A stretch of 64,000 nucleotides of DNA, from positions 17,620,336-17,684,335 of the forward strand of contig NC_083340.1 in assembly GCF_019175385.1 (NCBI RefSeq). Direction: 5' to 3'. Of the stretch, positions 10,543 through 21,379 are shown piece after piece. This DNA is from Lycium barbarum. Taxonomy: Eukaryota > Streptophyta > Magnoliopsida > Solanales > Solanaceae. The position numbers and the translations under genes are program-made. How positions within the stretch are numbered: the stretch's first letter is position 1; the number at the start of each line of letters is the position of its first letter. The notes under the pieces are model-generated. The model saw nothing but the letters and a program-made list of their open reading frames with translations. It was not told the origin of the DNA and did not search any database.

Positions 10543-10761
10543 TGTGATGATTTTCATTGAATTGGGGCAAGTTTTATGTGATACTTGTATGACCCAAAGT
10601 GGAAAAATCATCACAAAGCAAGCACCTTTTGTTGAGTGGGCAGATGATTATCTTTTGATAATTCTGCTGCTTATTCCGAAAGGGGCGATCTCATATCCTA
10701 TCGCCTTGGGTAGCAGAATCTCTGCAATTACCATTTGGGACAGACCATGAGATGCACATTC
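10543..10761 (+). ncRNA. H/ACA-like RNA, copy 2 (three hairpins)
   Basis: Hairpin 1 basal stem is a perfect 12 bp, TGTGATGATTTT (10543-10554) with AAAATCATCACA (10604-10615). An internal loop separates it from upper stems TTGGG/CCCAA and CAAGT/ACTTG. H box AAAGCA is at 10615-10620. Hairpin 2 has basal CCTTTTG (10625-10631) with CGAAAGG (10677-10683), then an upper stem GCAGA/TCTGC plus ATTATC/GATAAT. Hairpin 3 has basal ATCTCAT (10688-10694) with ATGAGAT (10747-10753) and upper GGTA-GCAGA/TCTGC-TACC. The ACA box at 10756-10758 is three nucleotides from the end. All hairpins have loops that could hold a target RNA. Plant H/ACA RNAs normally have two hairpins, so three is unusual. An open frame overlapping this region is chance. 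Confidence 0.65.
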
Positions 10762-11119
10762 TATATTTTTTTCATTAAATGTGGTTTAGAAAAGGAATGA
10801 ACTACATCTCTAGACTTAGACGAACAATAGAGAAAGAGAACTTGCATATAAATAAAATTTTAAAAAATAATAATTTATTGATAGACATTTAAACAAGCAA
10901 TCAACATCGGATACTAGATAGACAGAGTCGGTGGCATGGGCATCCAAATCCTCCATCCATGAAATACTTTTGCTGTCTACCACTCTAGTGAACCAATAAG
11001 TGATGGCCCGTATAGTTTGAATTTAAAAATTGTAGTCTGTAATCAGAACTTAAATAATATATCAAGAAGTAAAATGAATTTAGAATCCGTATTTCTTCTA
11101 TTACTTTACTACTATACTA
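10762..11119. other. Noncoding sequence downstream of the snoRNA unit
   Basis: No gene or structured element is seen. I did not find a clear termination signal for the snoRNA precursor. Confidence 0.35.
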
Positions 11120-11451
11120 CTATATAGAAGCATGGGTTAGTTGCCTAAAAAAAGTGGGGATTATATTAAAAACACTAATCAATATTAAAAAAAAAGGTGA
11201 ATTTCACCACTAAACTCATGAAAAAAAGGTGAATCTTATATTAAAAAAATTAAGGCAATATATCAAAGAAAAAGTGAATCCGTTATTATTGACTTAATGA
11301 CATTGTTTTTTTTTCAGTATGTGATTCATTTTTTTTAAATGCTTGATTTTTTAAATATGGAGTTAGCTTTTTTTTATTTTTTAACATGAGTTTGGAGGTG
11401 GTGGAGTTTACTTTTTTTTTTAATATTGTTTGGTGTTTTTAGTATGTGACT

Positions 11452-11455
<4 letters not shown>

Positions 11456-11487
<32 letters not shown>
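11456..11487. repeat. (AT)n microsatellite
   Basis: Uninterrupted AT dinucleotides inside repeat copy A. Confidence 0.9.
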
Positions 11488-11493
<6 letters not shown>

Positions 11494-12150
11494 TATTTAA
11501 ACGTGATTGATGACGAAGCATAAGTAGTTTTATAGCTTCTTGATTTACTAAATAGGTGTTGTCCGTGCTGCGTACGGCTCCAACATAATGATTCATTAAA
11601 TATATTGATGCTACGTAACCAAATAATTCATTAAAATCTTGGCAGAGTCATTGAATTGTTTTGGTCTTCAAAGATGACTAATCAATATATTTCCAGAGTA
11701 TAGCTTTAACGAAGTGGAAATTTCCTTCTAAGGAAATTACTGCTACATAGTAGCATGGGTTCGTGTTGGTCACCATAAAAAAAGGTGGGGATTATATTTA
11801 AAATATTAAGTAATATTAAAAAAATAAGTTTTATCATTTCCAAATTCATGAAAAAAAAGTTAATTTCATATTAAAAAATTTAAGGCAATATAAAAAAAAG
11901 GTGATTGTCATTATTGGTTTAATGACATTAATTTTTTTTAAAAAATGTTAATTCACCTTTTTTTTGATAATGCTTGATTTTTTTATTATGAGGTTTATTT
12001 TTTTTTGTTCAACATGAGTTTAGAGATGGTGACATTTATTTTTCCCCTCATTTTTTTAATATTGCTTGGTGTTTTTAGTATGAGGCTCATCTTATATTTT
12101 TTTTTAAAAAGGTGACTGATGATGAATCATGAGTAGTTGTATAGGATTTA

Positions 12151-12182
12151 CTAGATAGGTGTTGCCCGTATTGCATGCGGGC
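12151..12182 (-). mobile_element. Helitron 3' terminus
   Basis: Read on the minus strand: a 7-bp stem hairpin (GCCCGCA, loop, TACGGGC; one G-T pair), then 'AACACCTAT', then CTAG followed by T. A short GC-rich hairpin about 10 nt before a CTRR end inserted in A/T is the Helitron 3' signature. The element body would lie to the right. Its 5' TC end was not found. Confidence 0.55.
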
Positions 12183-12392
12183 CCAACATAATGATTCATT
12201 AAATATATGGATTCTACGTAACCAAATAATTCATTAAAATCATGGCAAGTCATTGAATTGTTTTGGTCTTCAAAGATGACTAAGCAATATCATTCCAGAG
12301 TATAGCTTTAACGAAGTGGAAATTTCCTTCCAAGGAAATGTATACTAATTATAGAGACAAAGCACCCAACGCCTTACATTATGTTATAGTGA

Positions 12393-12636
12393 CAGAGTCA
12401 GGATTCATATTAATGGGTGTCAAAAAAATATAGATATGTCACAATTCCGGTTTGAACACTCAACCTTAGGGAGAATTTGCAACTCCTTAATCATTGTGAC
12501 AAACCTTGAGCTTGTGTCAAGGGATATCAATACTAGCATACATATCTATAAAATTAAAATTTCACTTATCTGTTCAATGTAATTTTTCAGCGGAGAGGTG
12601 TTGCTTGACACCTCTTGGGCAAAGGTAGCTCCGCTC
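12393..12636 (+). mobile_element. Degenerate MITE-like element
   Basis: It starts 'CAGAGTCAGGATTC' and ends 'GGTAGCTCCGCTCTTG', which are weakly inverted. It is flanked by near-duplicate 'TTATGTTATAG' and 'TTATGTTATGG'. The ends resemble the hAT-type MITE at 56328, but the match is poor. Confidence 0.35.
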
Positions 12637-12657
12637 TTGTTATGTTATGGTCAGTTT

Positions 12658-13141
12658 ATTTACAAGTATAACGTGGACTGATCCACGTTATACAAGTTAT
12701 ATTGTATATTTGGACTGATTTTTTTGCCCTAAAATATTCCCTTCGTTCCCTTTCCTAAAATCTTCCGCTGCTTCATTTCCTTCGTTCTCTTCCATTCTCC
12801 TCCATTGCTTACAGAACCTCCATCTTTTTTTTCCTTTTCCTTCTCCTCTATTTTTTTTAAACCCTGCAATACAAGTCTCAAAAAAATTTGAATTAAAAGC
12901 TAACATGTGGCTCTAAAAACCCATAACAAAATATATTGTATAACAATCCATAACAAAATAGAGGAGAAGGAAAAGGAGAAGAAGATGGAGGTTCTGTAAG
13001 CAATGGAAGAGAACGAAGGGAATGAAGCGGTGGAAGATTTTAAAGAAGTGAACGAAGGGAAATATTTTAGGGCAAAAGGATCAGTCCAAATATACAATAT
13101 AACTTGTATAACGTGGACTGATCCATGTTATACTTGTAAAT
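12658..13141. mobile_element. Foldback element with ~197-bp and ~185-bp inverted arms
   Basis: The left arm (12658-12854) and right arm (12957-13141) are inverted copies that can be followed almost base by base: 'ATTTACAAG', a 28-bp palindrome, 'AAGTTATATTGTATATTTGG', 'CTAAAATATT', 'GCTTACAGAACCTCCATC' and 'CTTCTCCTCTATTTT'. About 100 bp separate them. The outermost part of each arm holds a perfect or near-perfect 28-bp palindrome (12666-12693 and 13106-13133). No coding potential beyond chance, and no convincing target-site duplication was found. Confidence 0.8.
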
Positions 13142-13186
13142 ATTTTTTTTTTCGTTCATTTGTTTGACAATTTAAAAAAAAAATGA

Positions 13187-13292
13187 GGTATATCGTGGAT
13201 CAGCTCACGATATACCCCTTTCGGTATAATAAATTTTACATACACCCCTTTCGGTATAATAACTATATTGTAATATACTTAGGCTCCGGACT
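13187..13292 (+). repeat. Palindrome-family element, copy X
   Basis: The inverted repeat GGTATATCGTG ... CACGATATACC (13187-13216) is followed by two 'CCCCTTTCGGTATAATAA' units and ends 'TTAGGCTCCGGACTC'. The same order (palindrome, 'CCCSTTTYGGT' units, 'TTTAGGCTCCGGACTC') recurs at 16782-16889. Confidence 0.65.
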
Positions 13293-14186
13293 CATAGATG
13301 TCATGTCATTACAGAAAAATGCAGAATCAATGAACCAAAAACACAAATGTAGCTATTTGGTTATTCAGCACAAGCCACTGGATAGGAGTTTTGTCGTTAA
13401 ATCCAACGACACAAAGATGTTATCATACAAAAGGACACGAAAGAGATTTAAACAGAATTTATCAAATTAAGCGCCCGTTTGATTAATTGAATGATGATAT
13501 ACTTATAAGCTCTCTGTACAACACCTGGGACTAATGCGAGCTCGCATTGAATTATTCATCATACCGGATAAATTTAACTCTGCTGTTAGATCTATATCAT
13601 CTCCCTCCAAAAGTTTCTTTTTTCATTTATCAACTATCTATAAGTGGCAAGTAACAGAAGAGCTTCTCTTACCTTCTCAATATTGCTCTTTTCTTCTACT
13701 TTAGGACTACAACAACCATGTAAAGAAAGATAGGAATCAATCCATGGATTATCTAAGCTTGCTTTTAGTAAGGAATATAAGCTTGAAGTTGTACCATATC
13801 AATGTCATGTTAAAAAACAAAGATGATGTTGATTACTGAAGGGCATAGAGTCTTGTAGAACTATAGGCCAATTGTTAGAAACCTAAAATATTTAGGACAG
13901 ACTATTCTAAATGGGGTCTTCGGAGCAACCCTTGATGATACAGAAAAGCAAGAAATGAAGTCTAACTAAGACCACAAGGTTCAAATAACAACATTTTATA
14001 TCAAGAATACTCACCACTAATCAACCTAAGAAGGAAATCAATAAAAAAGCTTATTACATGAACTGCAGATTGTATGACATTTCAATTTTCTTTTAGAGAA
14101 AAGTACCATATTATCTATGAGTATCCCCAGAGTTTCCAGAAAGATGCATTATTTATAGAATATACAACAACAGAACGTACCTAGTT

Positions 14187-14272
14187 TAATTCCACAAGTG
14201 GGGTCTGGCGAGGGTAGGATGTACGCAGATCTTATCTCTACCTTTGCGGGTAGAGAGGTTGTTTATTGATAG
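14187..14272 (-). mobile_element. TS/SolS-type SINE fragment
   Basis: Contains 'gtggggtctggcgagggta', 'gtacgcagatcttat' and 'gggtagagaggttgtttat', the reverse complement of the conserved body of the Solanaceae TS SINE family (compare 53645-53822). Only the body is left. The tRNA-like head and the TTG tail are not visible. Confidence 0.65.
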
Positions 14273-15090
14273 AATATAATGCACCAAATCAAGTGTACGG
14301 TGAAATACATATGCTACGTTAGTAGTTTCGTTCGACTCTACAATTCAGATGCATCATGCACTAAAAAACGAAAACAATAGGGAAAAAAAGATCCTTGAAC
14401 AACAATATAATACACTAAAATTGACAATTCTTTGATCAAACATCCCAAAAAACTAAAATAACAAAACGATTAAGATCAGCTAAGAGAAGTTAAGAGAAGA
14501 AGAATGTTTTAGAAGAACGCATAATTGTTTTACCTTGCCCAAAGTTGAAACTTCAACATAGTCAAGTACTTTCCTCCCGCAAAGTTATGTATTGCTTAAT
14601 TCCAGCTTCTCCAGAGATAAGAGCTATGGAGGAAATGAAAGAAAACACACAAAAATAATTATGAGCTAAACTGAATCACAAATCATGAGGAGATTTTAAA
14701 TACTGATCCACAACAAAAACTCAGAATTATATCTGAAAATACTCTCTAAAATATCTTGATAACCCCTTTTGTTTCTTCATATGTCAGATAGGATTACAAC
14801 AATAATCAGTTTCACCTAAAAGTTTAGTCTTTCCTTCAAAAGCCATGATATTCAGCCACAAAAATGAAAAACCTGAAGAGAAATTGAAAAGCAAAAAAAA
14901 AAAATAAAAAAAAAATAGAAGATGATAGGGAAAAAGAAACAGAAGATTCAGGCAAAAATTTAAGAGGAGTATACCTGAACTTGTAAGTTTTAACACCAAT
15001 TGAAATTTCCTTCAACAACCATGAAATTCAGTTTACGCAAAAACCCAAAGGTTCATATCTGAACAGATAGCTGATTGAGTAGCTTAACAT

Positions 15091-15114
<24 letters not shown>
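15091..15114. repeat. (CT)n microsatellite
   Basis: Uninterrupted TC dinucleotides followed by a T-run. Confidence 0.9.
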
Positions 15115-15121
<7 letters not shown>

Positions 15122-16393
15122 TTTTTTAGTATCAAACTCCTATAGCAAGTAATGCAAAATTGGATAATAGATGTAAGTGAAAAAATTGTATAATAGATGA
15201 GCATCAAGAAGGATACGGTGAATCGCTAGTTTTCCTGAACAAAATAGGCCTTTTCTAGTTCTTTTACTAAAATTAAAACTGATCCCAGATACAGTCGTTT
15301 CCTACTACCATACAACTCCTAAAAGAAGAAAAAGAACAAAGTCAGAGAATAAGAGGAAAAAAGAGTACACGTAGGCAAATTTCAAAGGGATTATACCTCA
15401 AAAAATTTCGATTAGCATTGTAAAATTTCCACGTTTCATACCGACCTCAGAAACAAAATAAATTTTTTAAGGAGGTTATATTTCTAAATTACAAGATAAT
15501 CGGCCTTCGACTTAACAATAAATTAAAATGGTGGAACCAAAAATACCGAAATCCTTTATATAAAAGATAAAAATTAAAGGGGTTATACCTATATTCCCAT
15601 TTCGCCGTCTAAAACTCCAAGAATGCTCACAGTTTGCATTTTGAGGATTTTCTCCCAGAAATCCCTTTGAGGACTAATTTCAAACTCAGAAACCATGAAA
15701 TCCTAAATTTAAAAAGATTTAACGGGGAGAAAAAGGAAATCATGTTTCAGAAGATGTTGCTAAAAGGATGAAGAACAGCTAACCTGAAGAGTATCAGATC
15801 AGTGCGAGACTCTAAAGTTATGACTTTGATTTGGTTGTATCAGATCCCAGTGATCCTAATACAACATAGTTAGGTGCAAGAACTTCTCTTAGAGCTATTA
15901 CATTTACCAACATTATAATGTAATACAACACAGCTTGGTTTATAAGCCCAGAACAGAAACTTGAAGATGCAAGCAAACAGGTCATAACAAGAATCGCTGC
16001 CCTGACAGAAATCAGTAGTTGTTGTTGCTTGTTGGTTTTTATGTTTTTTCTTAAGTTGTACGATTGTTGTTTCCTTATGTAATCTTCCAAAAATATATAA
16101 CATGTCTTGTGCCGTTTAATAATTAGTATGTAATTTAACATTTACTACTCATTTAATGTGTGACGTTTATTTAACTTATATTTTATTTTTTATTTCTGTT
16201 CGCATATATAACACATATTTAATTATTGCATGTGTTAAAATATTTATTTGAGTTAATCACTGAAATTAACTATATGCTTTAAAAATTAAAAAAATCAATA
16301 TTTTTTTTTATTAAAAACACAGCCGAATATAATTTAAATAGAGGCAACGTCTTACCAAGTATTTGTAAAACGCGGGAAAAAAAATTAATGAAG

Positions 16394-16889
16394 GTATAAC
16401 GTGGAGTGATCCACGTTATACAATATATTTTGTATAACGTGGATCAGTCCACGTTTTACAAAATATATTTGTAAAACGTGGACTGATCTGTTATACTGAG
16501 AAAGTTCATTCAGTCGATTATCGAACAGCCATTGAGTACCAATGGATGCAGTGTGATGTTTTGGTGTTAAAATAAATTGAAAAAAGATGGTAAACGTTGT
16601 GGAAAAATGGTTGTAATATGAGACGAGGGATTTCAAGATATGTATGAGCTGGACTGAGTACCAATGGATGCAGTGTGATATACTTTACAAATATATATTG
16701 TATAACGTGGATCAGTCCACGTTATACATTTTTTTTTTTTTTCGGTGCAATCTCTGACAGATGAAAAAAATATATTTTGGGGTATAACGTGGATCAGTCC
16801 ACGTTATACCCGTTTTGGTATATAAATTTTTGGCCATCCCCTTTTGGTTTATACCGTGTATTTTTATACCCTTTAGGCTCCGGACTCCA
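16394..16889 (+). repeat. Cluster of 28-bp palindromes, including copy Y
   Basis: Five copies of the arm GTATAACGTGGA, a 4-nt centre, then TCCACGTTATAC occur at 16394-16421, 16432-16459, 16471-16496 (shortened), 16700-16727 and 16782-16809. The centres are TCAG, CTGA or GTGA. The last copy continues into 'CCCCTTTTGGT' units and 'TTTAGGCTCCGGACTC' (to 16889), like copy X. The 26-bp direct repeat beginning 'GAGTACCAATGGATGCAG' (16533 and 16653) lies between them. Confidence 0.75.
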
Positions 16890-16902
16890 TCGAATAATAT
16901 GA

Positions 16903-17650
16903 CTAAATGAGCAACCTCCAACCTGCATTAGCGAAAAGCAACTGAGGGCATACAATACAAAACTCTTTAGACAAACTCAAGCTTAACCTTGTAATAATAT
17001 TGCCAAAGGATTCTTCACCATAACTACAAAAAGAAAATGCTTTACTGATGTTATAAGATATGCCTCCTTCTTCTAAGCATAAATGGCAATTTGTTGACAT
17101 GTTAATTTCTGGTTTCACCCCTTTCATACAATGGTACAACTCTGCTTCGGAAGTTTATAACAAACAACTATATGATGGAGAGGTGGCATGAATATAGCTA
17201 TCACTTTACTATATACAATAATTGTCCAGAAAATTACACATTTCCTCTATTAAAGATATGAATTATTAGAATATGTTTTAGCAGTTCTCTCTGTTAGTTC
17301 CTCTACCAATGAGCTGTCAAAAAGATGAGCAAGCATTCTCGAAGATGAAAATACCATCATACGCAATCTAACAAACATATCACGAATGAGTTCATTGCAC
17401 CTATCAGATTGAACAACTCTTACTAACACATCCATTAAATTCCTTATCAAGAACAAAATAAGGAAGGGGCAAATACTCACCAGAACCCAAAAATAAGCAA
17501 AGACAGTAGATTAAACAGAATCGAAGTAGCCTGCTACACAGTTCTACGTATGGAGTACAAAACATTACCTGTTGGCGGCAACTTATTGAGTATATCTTTT
17601 CACCATCATCCATGACTCCACCGCCCTTGCTTTCGGCATCGGCATATTGT
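16903..17650 (-). pseudogene. Unidentified exon-like minus-strand sequence
   Basis: Several open segments are separated by good GT/AG sites. An exon-like piece ending 'GEKIYSISCRQQ' stops at a GTAATG donor near 17569. Another ends at GTGAGT near 17477, and a third begins after AG near 17440 with 'VRVVQSDRCNELIRDMFVR' and runs to a stop at 17250. I do not recognise a family. It could be a decayed cellular gene or chance. Confidence 0.25.
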
Positions 17651-18045
17651 TATTACCATATCTCTAAAAAAAATACAAGTTGACAGATAGAAACCAATTT
17701 TTTTTTATTTCTTTTCGGGTCATTTAAAAATTAAATGTTGTTTTCTCTTTCTTTCATTCAGGCCACTTAAATGTTGCTTCATATGGTGTTAAATTGATTG
17801 TCCTGTTTCCACTTTTGACAAGTCAAGTATAGTTTTCGCTAATGAACAATAAATACTAATGGTGCGTTTGGTATGAAGAAAAATGTTTTTATTGATTTTT
17901 TTAAGTGATTATTTTATTTTTGATGTAAGGTAAATAAGTAAAATTATATTTCCCCAAGAGCGTATTACTTGTAACTTAGGAAAATACTATAGGGTGGGGT
18001 GGGGCCAGTGAGGAGTGCTCGAGGAGAAGACAATGAGCTTGGAAA

Positions 18046-19700
18046 GTCACTTATTAGTAGAAGCATGGGTTTCGTCGTTAGTCACTCTTAAAAAAAAAAA
18101 AGAATGGGTCCCAATCTTCTTTAATAGTAGAAAAATTGTTAAACAAAAAAATTAAGGTGAGGTCCATTCTTCTATAATAGTAGAGATAAAAAAAATTAAG
18201 GCGGCGTCCGCGTGGAGAGTAAGGAGATAATTGTAAAAAAAAAAAAAGTTAAGATGGGGTCCGCGTGAAGAAGTAGGAGACAATTGCTAGGAAAAAAATT
18301 AAGGTGGGGTTCACGTGAAGAAGTAGGAGACAATTGCAACAGAAAAAAATATATTTAAATAATAATAATAAGTTCAGAAAATGTAAAGAGGAGAAGTTCG
18401 AGAAAAAAGAAATAACAATTTAAATTTAACACAAAATTGCTAAAGAAATCATAAAATCAAAAGATTTAAAACTTATACCATACGTCTAACACTAATAATG
18501 AGAAATAACATTAAGAAGACAAAATATAAACAGTCTTGTATAATAGTAAATTAAAAAAAAATTAAGGTGGGCTCACTCTTCTATAATAGTATGAATTTTT
18601 TTCAAAAAAAATTAAGTTGGGGCTCACTTTTCTATAATAGTATAAATTAAAAAAAAAAAAAAATTAAGGTGGAGCTCACTCTTCCATAATAATAGAGATT
18701 AAAAAAAATTAAGGTGGGATCCACGTGACGAATTAGGAGATAGTTGCAAAAAAAAAAAAAAAATTAAGGTGGGATCCACGTGAAGAAGAAAAAAATAGGA
18801 CATTTAAATAATGATAATAAGTTCAGAAAATGGTACAGGTACACTTAGAGAAAATTTAAAGAATAGAAATTCAGGAAAAAAGAAATAAAGATTTAAATTG
18901 AACACAAAAACCGCTAAAGAAGTCATAAAACCAAAAAGTTTAAAACTTATATCTTTAGGTATAAGTTTAGACACATACGCCTCACACAAATAATGAGGAA
19001 TAACATCGAGAAGACGAAATAGAAACGTATACACATATTTTCTTAAAATGATAAAGTTGGTATATACTTAAAAATTTAAGACTACAACAGATGCTGACAC
19101 ATGAAAGCGCTTTTCAGTGTTGCTGATTAGAAAGAGATGATGACATGAAACTCGGTAGGAGAAAGTGTATTTCAAATTTTTCAATTAGAGAACCAAACAA
19201 GGAAAGTCATATATGGGAGAAGCCGACTAAGTAAAGTAATTTGTTGATATTTTCAACTAATTGAATTATAATACTTTCTGTAATAAAAATTCCATCATTA
19301 TTTTATATTATTAAAAGGTACTCTCTCTGTCCTAATTTATGTGACATAATTTGACTAGGCACGAAGTTTTTTTTTAAAAAGGAAAGATCTTTGAAACTTG
19401 TGATCTAAAACAAGTCATAGATATTTGTGTAAATTTAAATCAAGTTAAATGATTTCTAAACATAAAAATATATCATTCTTTTTTAGACAGTCTAAAAAAA
19501 TAGTAAAAAAGGGTGGTACTATTTTTTTTTTATCTCCAACTCATGTAAAAAAAAAACCTGGACCCCATATTAAAAAATAAGCAATATAAAAAAAAATGTG
19601 GACCCCATATTAAAAAATAAACAATATAAAAAAAAAATGTGGACCCCATATTAAAAAATCAAGCAATATCTATGTAATTCTCAAAGTATCTCCCATTAAG
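18046..19700. repeat. Unclassified repeat, copy 1, with internal tandem units
   Basis: Starts near 'gaagcatgggtttcgtcg' and carries at least six units of 'aaattaaggtgggrtccacg' plus 'tgaagaagtaggagacaattg' (18100-18800). A ~550-bp block (18815-19370) is closely matched at 21375-21930. After 19550 come three units of 'tggaccccatattaaaaaat' with A-runs. No coding potential. Possibly a nonautonomous Helitron-like family, given the shared 'agaagcatggg' start. Confidence 0.6.
19319..19510 (+). mobile_element. Stowaway/Mariner-like MITE fragment
   Basis: 'TACTCTCTCTGTCCTAATTT' and 'atgtgacataatttgactag' match a common dicot MITE whose ends resemble 'CTCCCTCYGTCCCAATTTAT'. The partner terminus is not intact. 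The same fragment occurs at the matching position in the second repeat copy, so it was present before that duplication. Confidence 0.5.
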
Positions 19701-21117
19701 TCAATAATGGTGCATTCATTCAGTTGGATCTCTATACCACGCGCTGCATTTGCAACATTTTTGAATGACTGTCCAAAAAAAAGTGGCCCCTTTTGTTGGT
19801 AAATCAACGTATTCACTTTCTCTTATTGCGTTGTTTTTCTAACGGTTTTATTGGATATTCCATCTTTTATTTTTAGAAATTTATGGATAGCATGTGTTAC
19901 ATCTTCTGATGTCGGCTTAATACAAAACTCCTTCCTTCCCCAAACAAAAATTAATAAAGGTAGTTTCGTTGTCCACCTCTAACTCATGTAAAAAAAAACA
20001 AAAAAAAAACAAAACAAAAAAAGGTGGGGATCCACATGTGTGCTGTAGATCCTACCAAAACTTTCTCCACATTTTTTAGGCTTATTGTCACTTATGCCCA
20101 TATTTAGTGTTGCTGTTTAATTGTTGTCCCTCAAAAATAAATAAATTGAAATATAAATTTATATTTCTGCATTATAATATCTCACAAGTTATGTTCCGCA
20201 CCATTGAAAACTTATGGCCACTAGGCGTAAAATTTAGGAAATATAACAGCCTATGTCTATTTGGAAAAAATATTTACCTGAAATGACTCATATTATTAAT
20301 ATTATCCAAAATAACCATTTTATACATTATTATACCCTTTTATATTAGATTGACACATTATTTACAGTAAGTGTATAATGTTGTATATCGTGTGTATAAA
20401 CACTATTGTAAAAAAAATTGGCTATACAGATGTAAATTAAAAATATAACTACGTGAATATAATATTTTATGCTGGAATGCATATTATTGAAATTATTCCT
20501 AAAATTAATTGCTAAAGGCAAAAATTAAATACCAGCCCATTTGAAGGACAATTCGTGCAATTTCTTCCATTTTTTAGTTTTTAATTTGTAATAGACATAA
20601 GACAAACTCCCTTTTTTAAAACTAATAAACTATATAAAAGCATGAGTTGCAGAAGTGGATCGTCGACCAAGGGCAACCAAGGGAAATTTGGTCAAAGCAC
20701 TTGCCATTGAATAATTCCATTAGTTAAAAGTAGAATCTTACTGTAGCTTAGTATTAAATATATTCGTATTTTTCCTATTTTGCCCCTGCTCATAAAAATT
20801 GCATCAGAACAGATGATGTCATTTCAAATGGCAGATATTAATTATGTTTTTGGCCACGTGTCACTTTTACACTCTTTTTACTTTTCACTGTTTTATCATG
20901 GTCACATAATTCCACTTAATAAACAAATAACATTTGTGTATATGTATTAATGTTCATCTATATATATGCATCGACAGTGCAAATTTAGGTATGTTTGTTA
21001 GCAATATAAAATATATATATATATACTATCACTATTCAATACATAAATCTTTATAATTGTACACAATTACATACATATAGATACACTATATAATCTGCTC
21101 ATGGGCATACGCTGTCT
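19701..21117. other. Noncoding, AT-rich, with one short repeat start
   Basis: 'actatataaaagcatgagtt' at about 20630 resembles the start of the repeats at 11120 and 18046. Nothing else could be assigned. Confidence 0.3.
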
Positions 21118-21323
21118 AGTCTATTATAGAAGAGTGGGTTGGGCATGGGATTGCCGTCCACCCACTCTTTTATAATAGTTAATTAGAAAAAAATGAAGGT
21201 GATTCACGTGAAGATGTTGGAGACGATAGTAAAAATTAAAGTGGGTTCACGTGAAGAAGCAGGAGTTAATTGAAAAAAAGAAGAAGTTGGGGTTCATGTG
21301 AATAAGTAGAAATAGGAAATCTA

Positions 21324-21379
<56 letters not shown>

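Larger units (their letters stand above)
11120..12350. repeat. Two tandem copies of a ~600-bp Helitron-like repeat
   Basis: Copy A (11120-11740) and copy B (11745-12350) share in order: 'agcatgggtt', A/T-rich runs with 'ggtggggattatatt', 'ataggtgttg.ccgt', 'cataatgattcattaaatat', and 'aagtggaaatttccttc'. Both carry a CG-rich hairpin beside a CTAG-like end. The 'tagaagcatggg' motif recurs at 18046, 20631 and 21118, so this is a dispersed family. Confidence 0.6.
13293..16390. other. Noncoding region with scattered repeats
   Basis: No supported gene. Three minus-strand segments look like diverged leader plus donor copies, each reading 'GTATAmyCCyyTT..AATTT' (near 14955-14975, 15390-15410 and 15580-15600). 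They may be remnants of an amplified sequence, but I cannot assign them. A SINE fragment and a CT repeat are listed separately. Confidence 0.35.

Noticed and set aside
10454..10750. 98-codon open frame on the plus strand
   Set aside because: It overlaps the three-hairpin RNA copy 2; the hydrophobic product has no homology I can see, and the paralogous copy 1 does not keep the frame.
9464..10761. Telomerase RNA gene suggested by the telo-box
   Set aside because: TAGGGTTT is in the promoter and in the wrong orientation for a template; no Pol III upstream element is present, and the snoRNA folds explain the unit.
12697..13097. Glu/Lys-rich short proteins on the foldback arms
   Set aside because: Mirror-image frames arise on both arms from the inverted repeat; no start context or domain.
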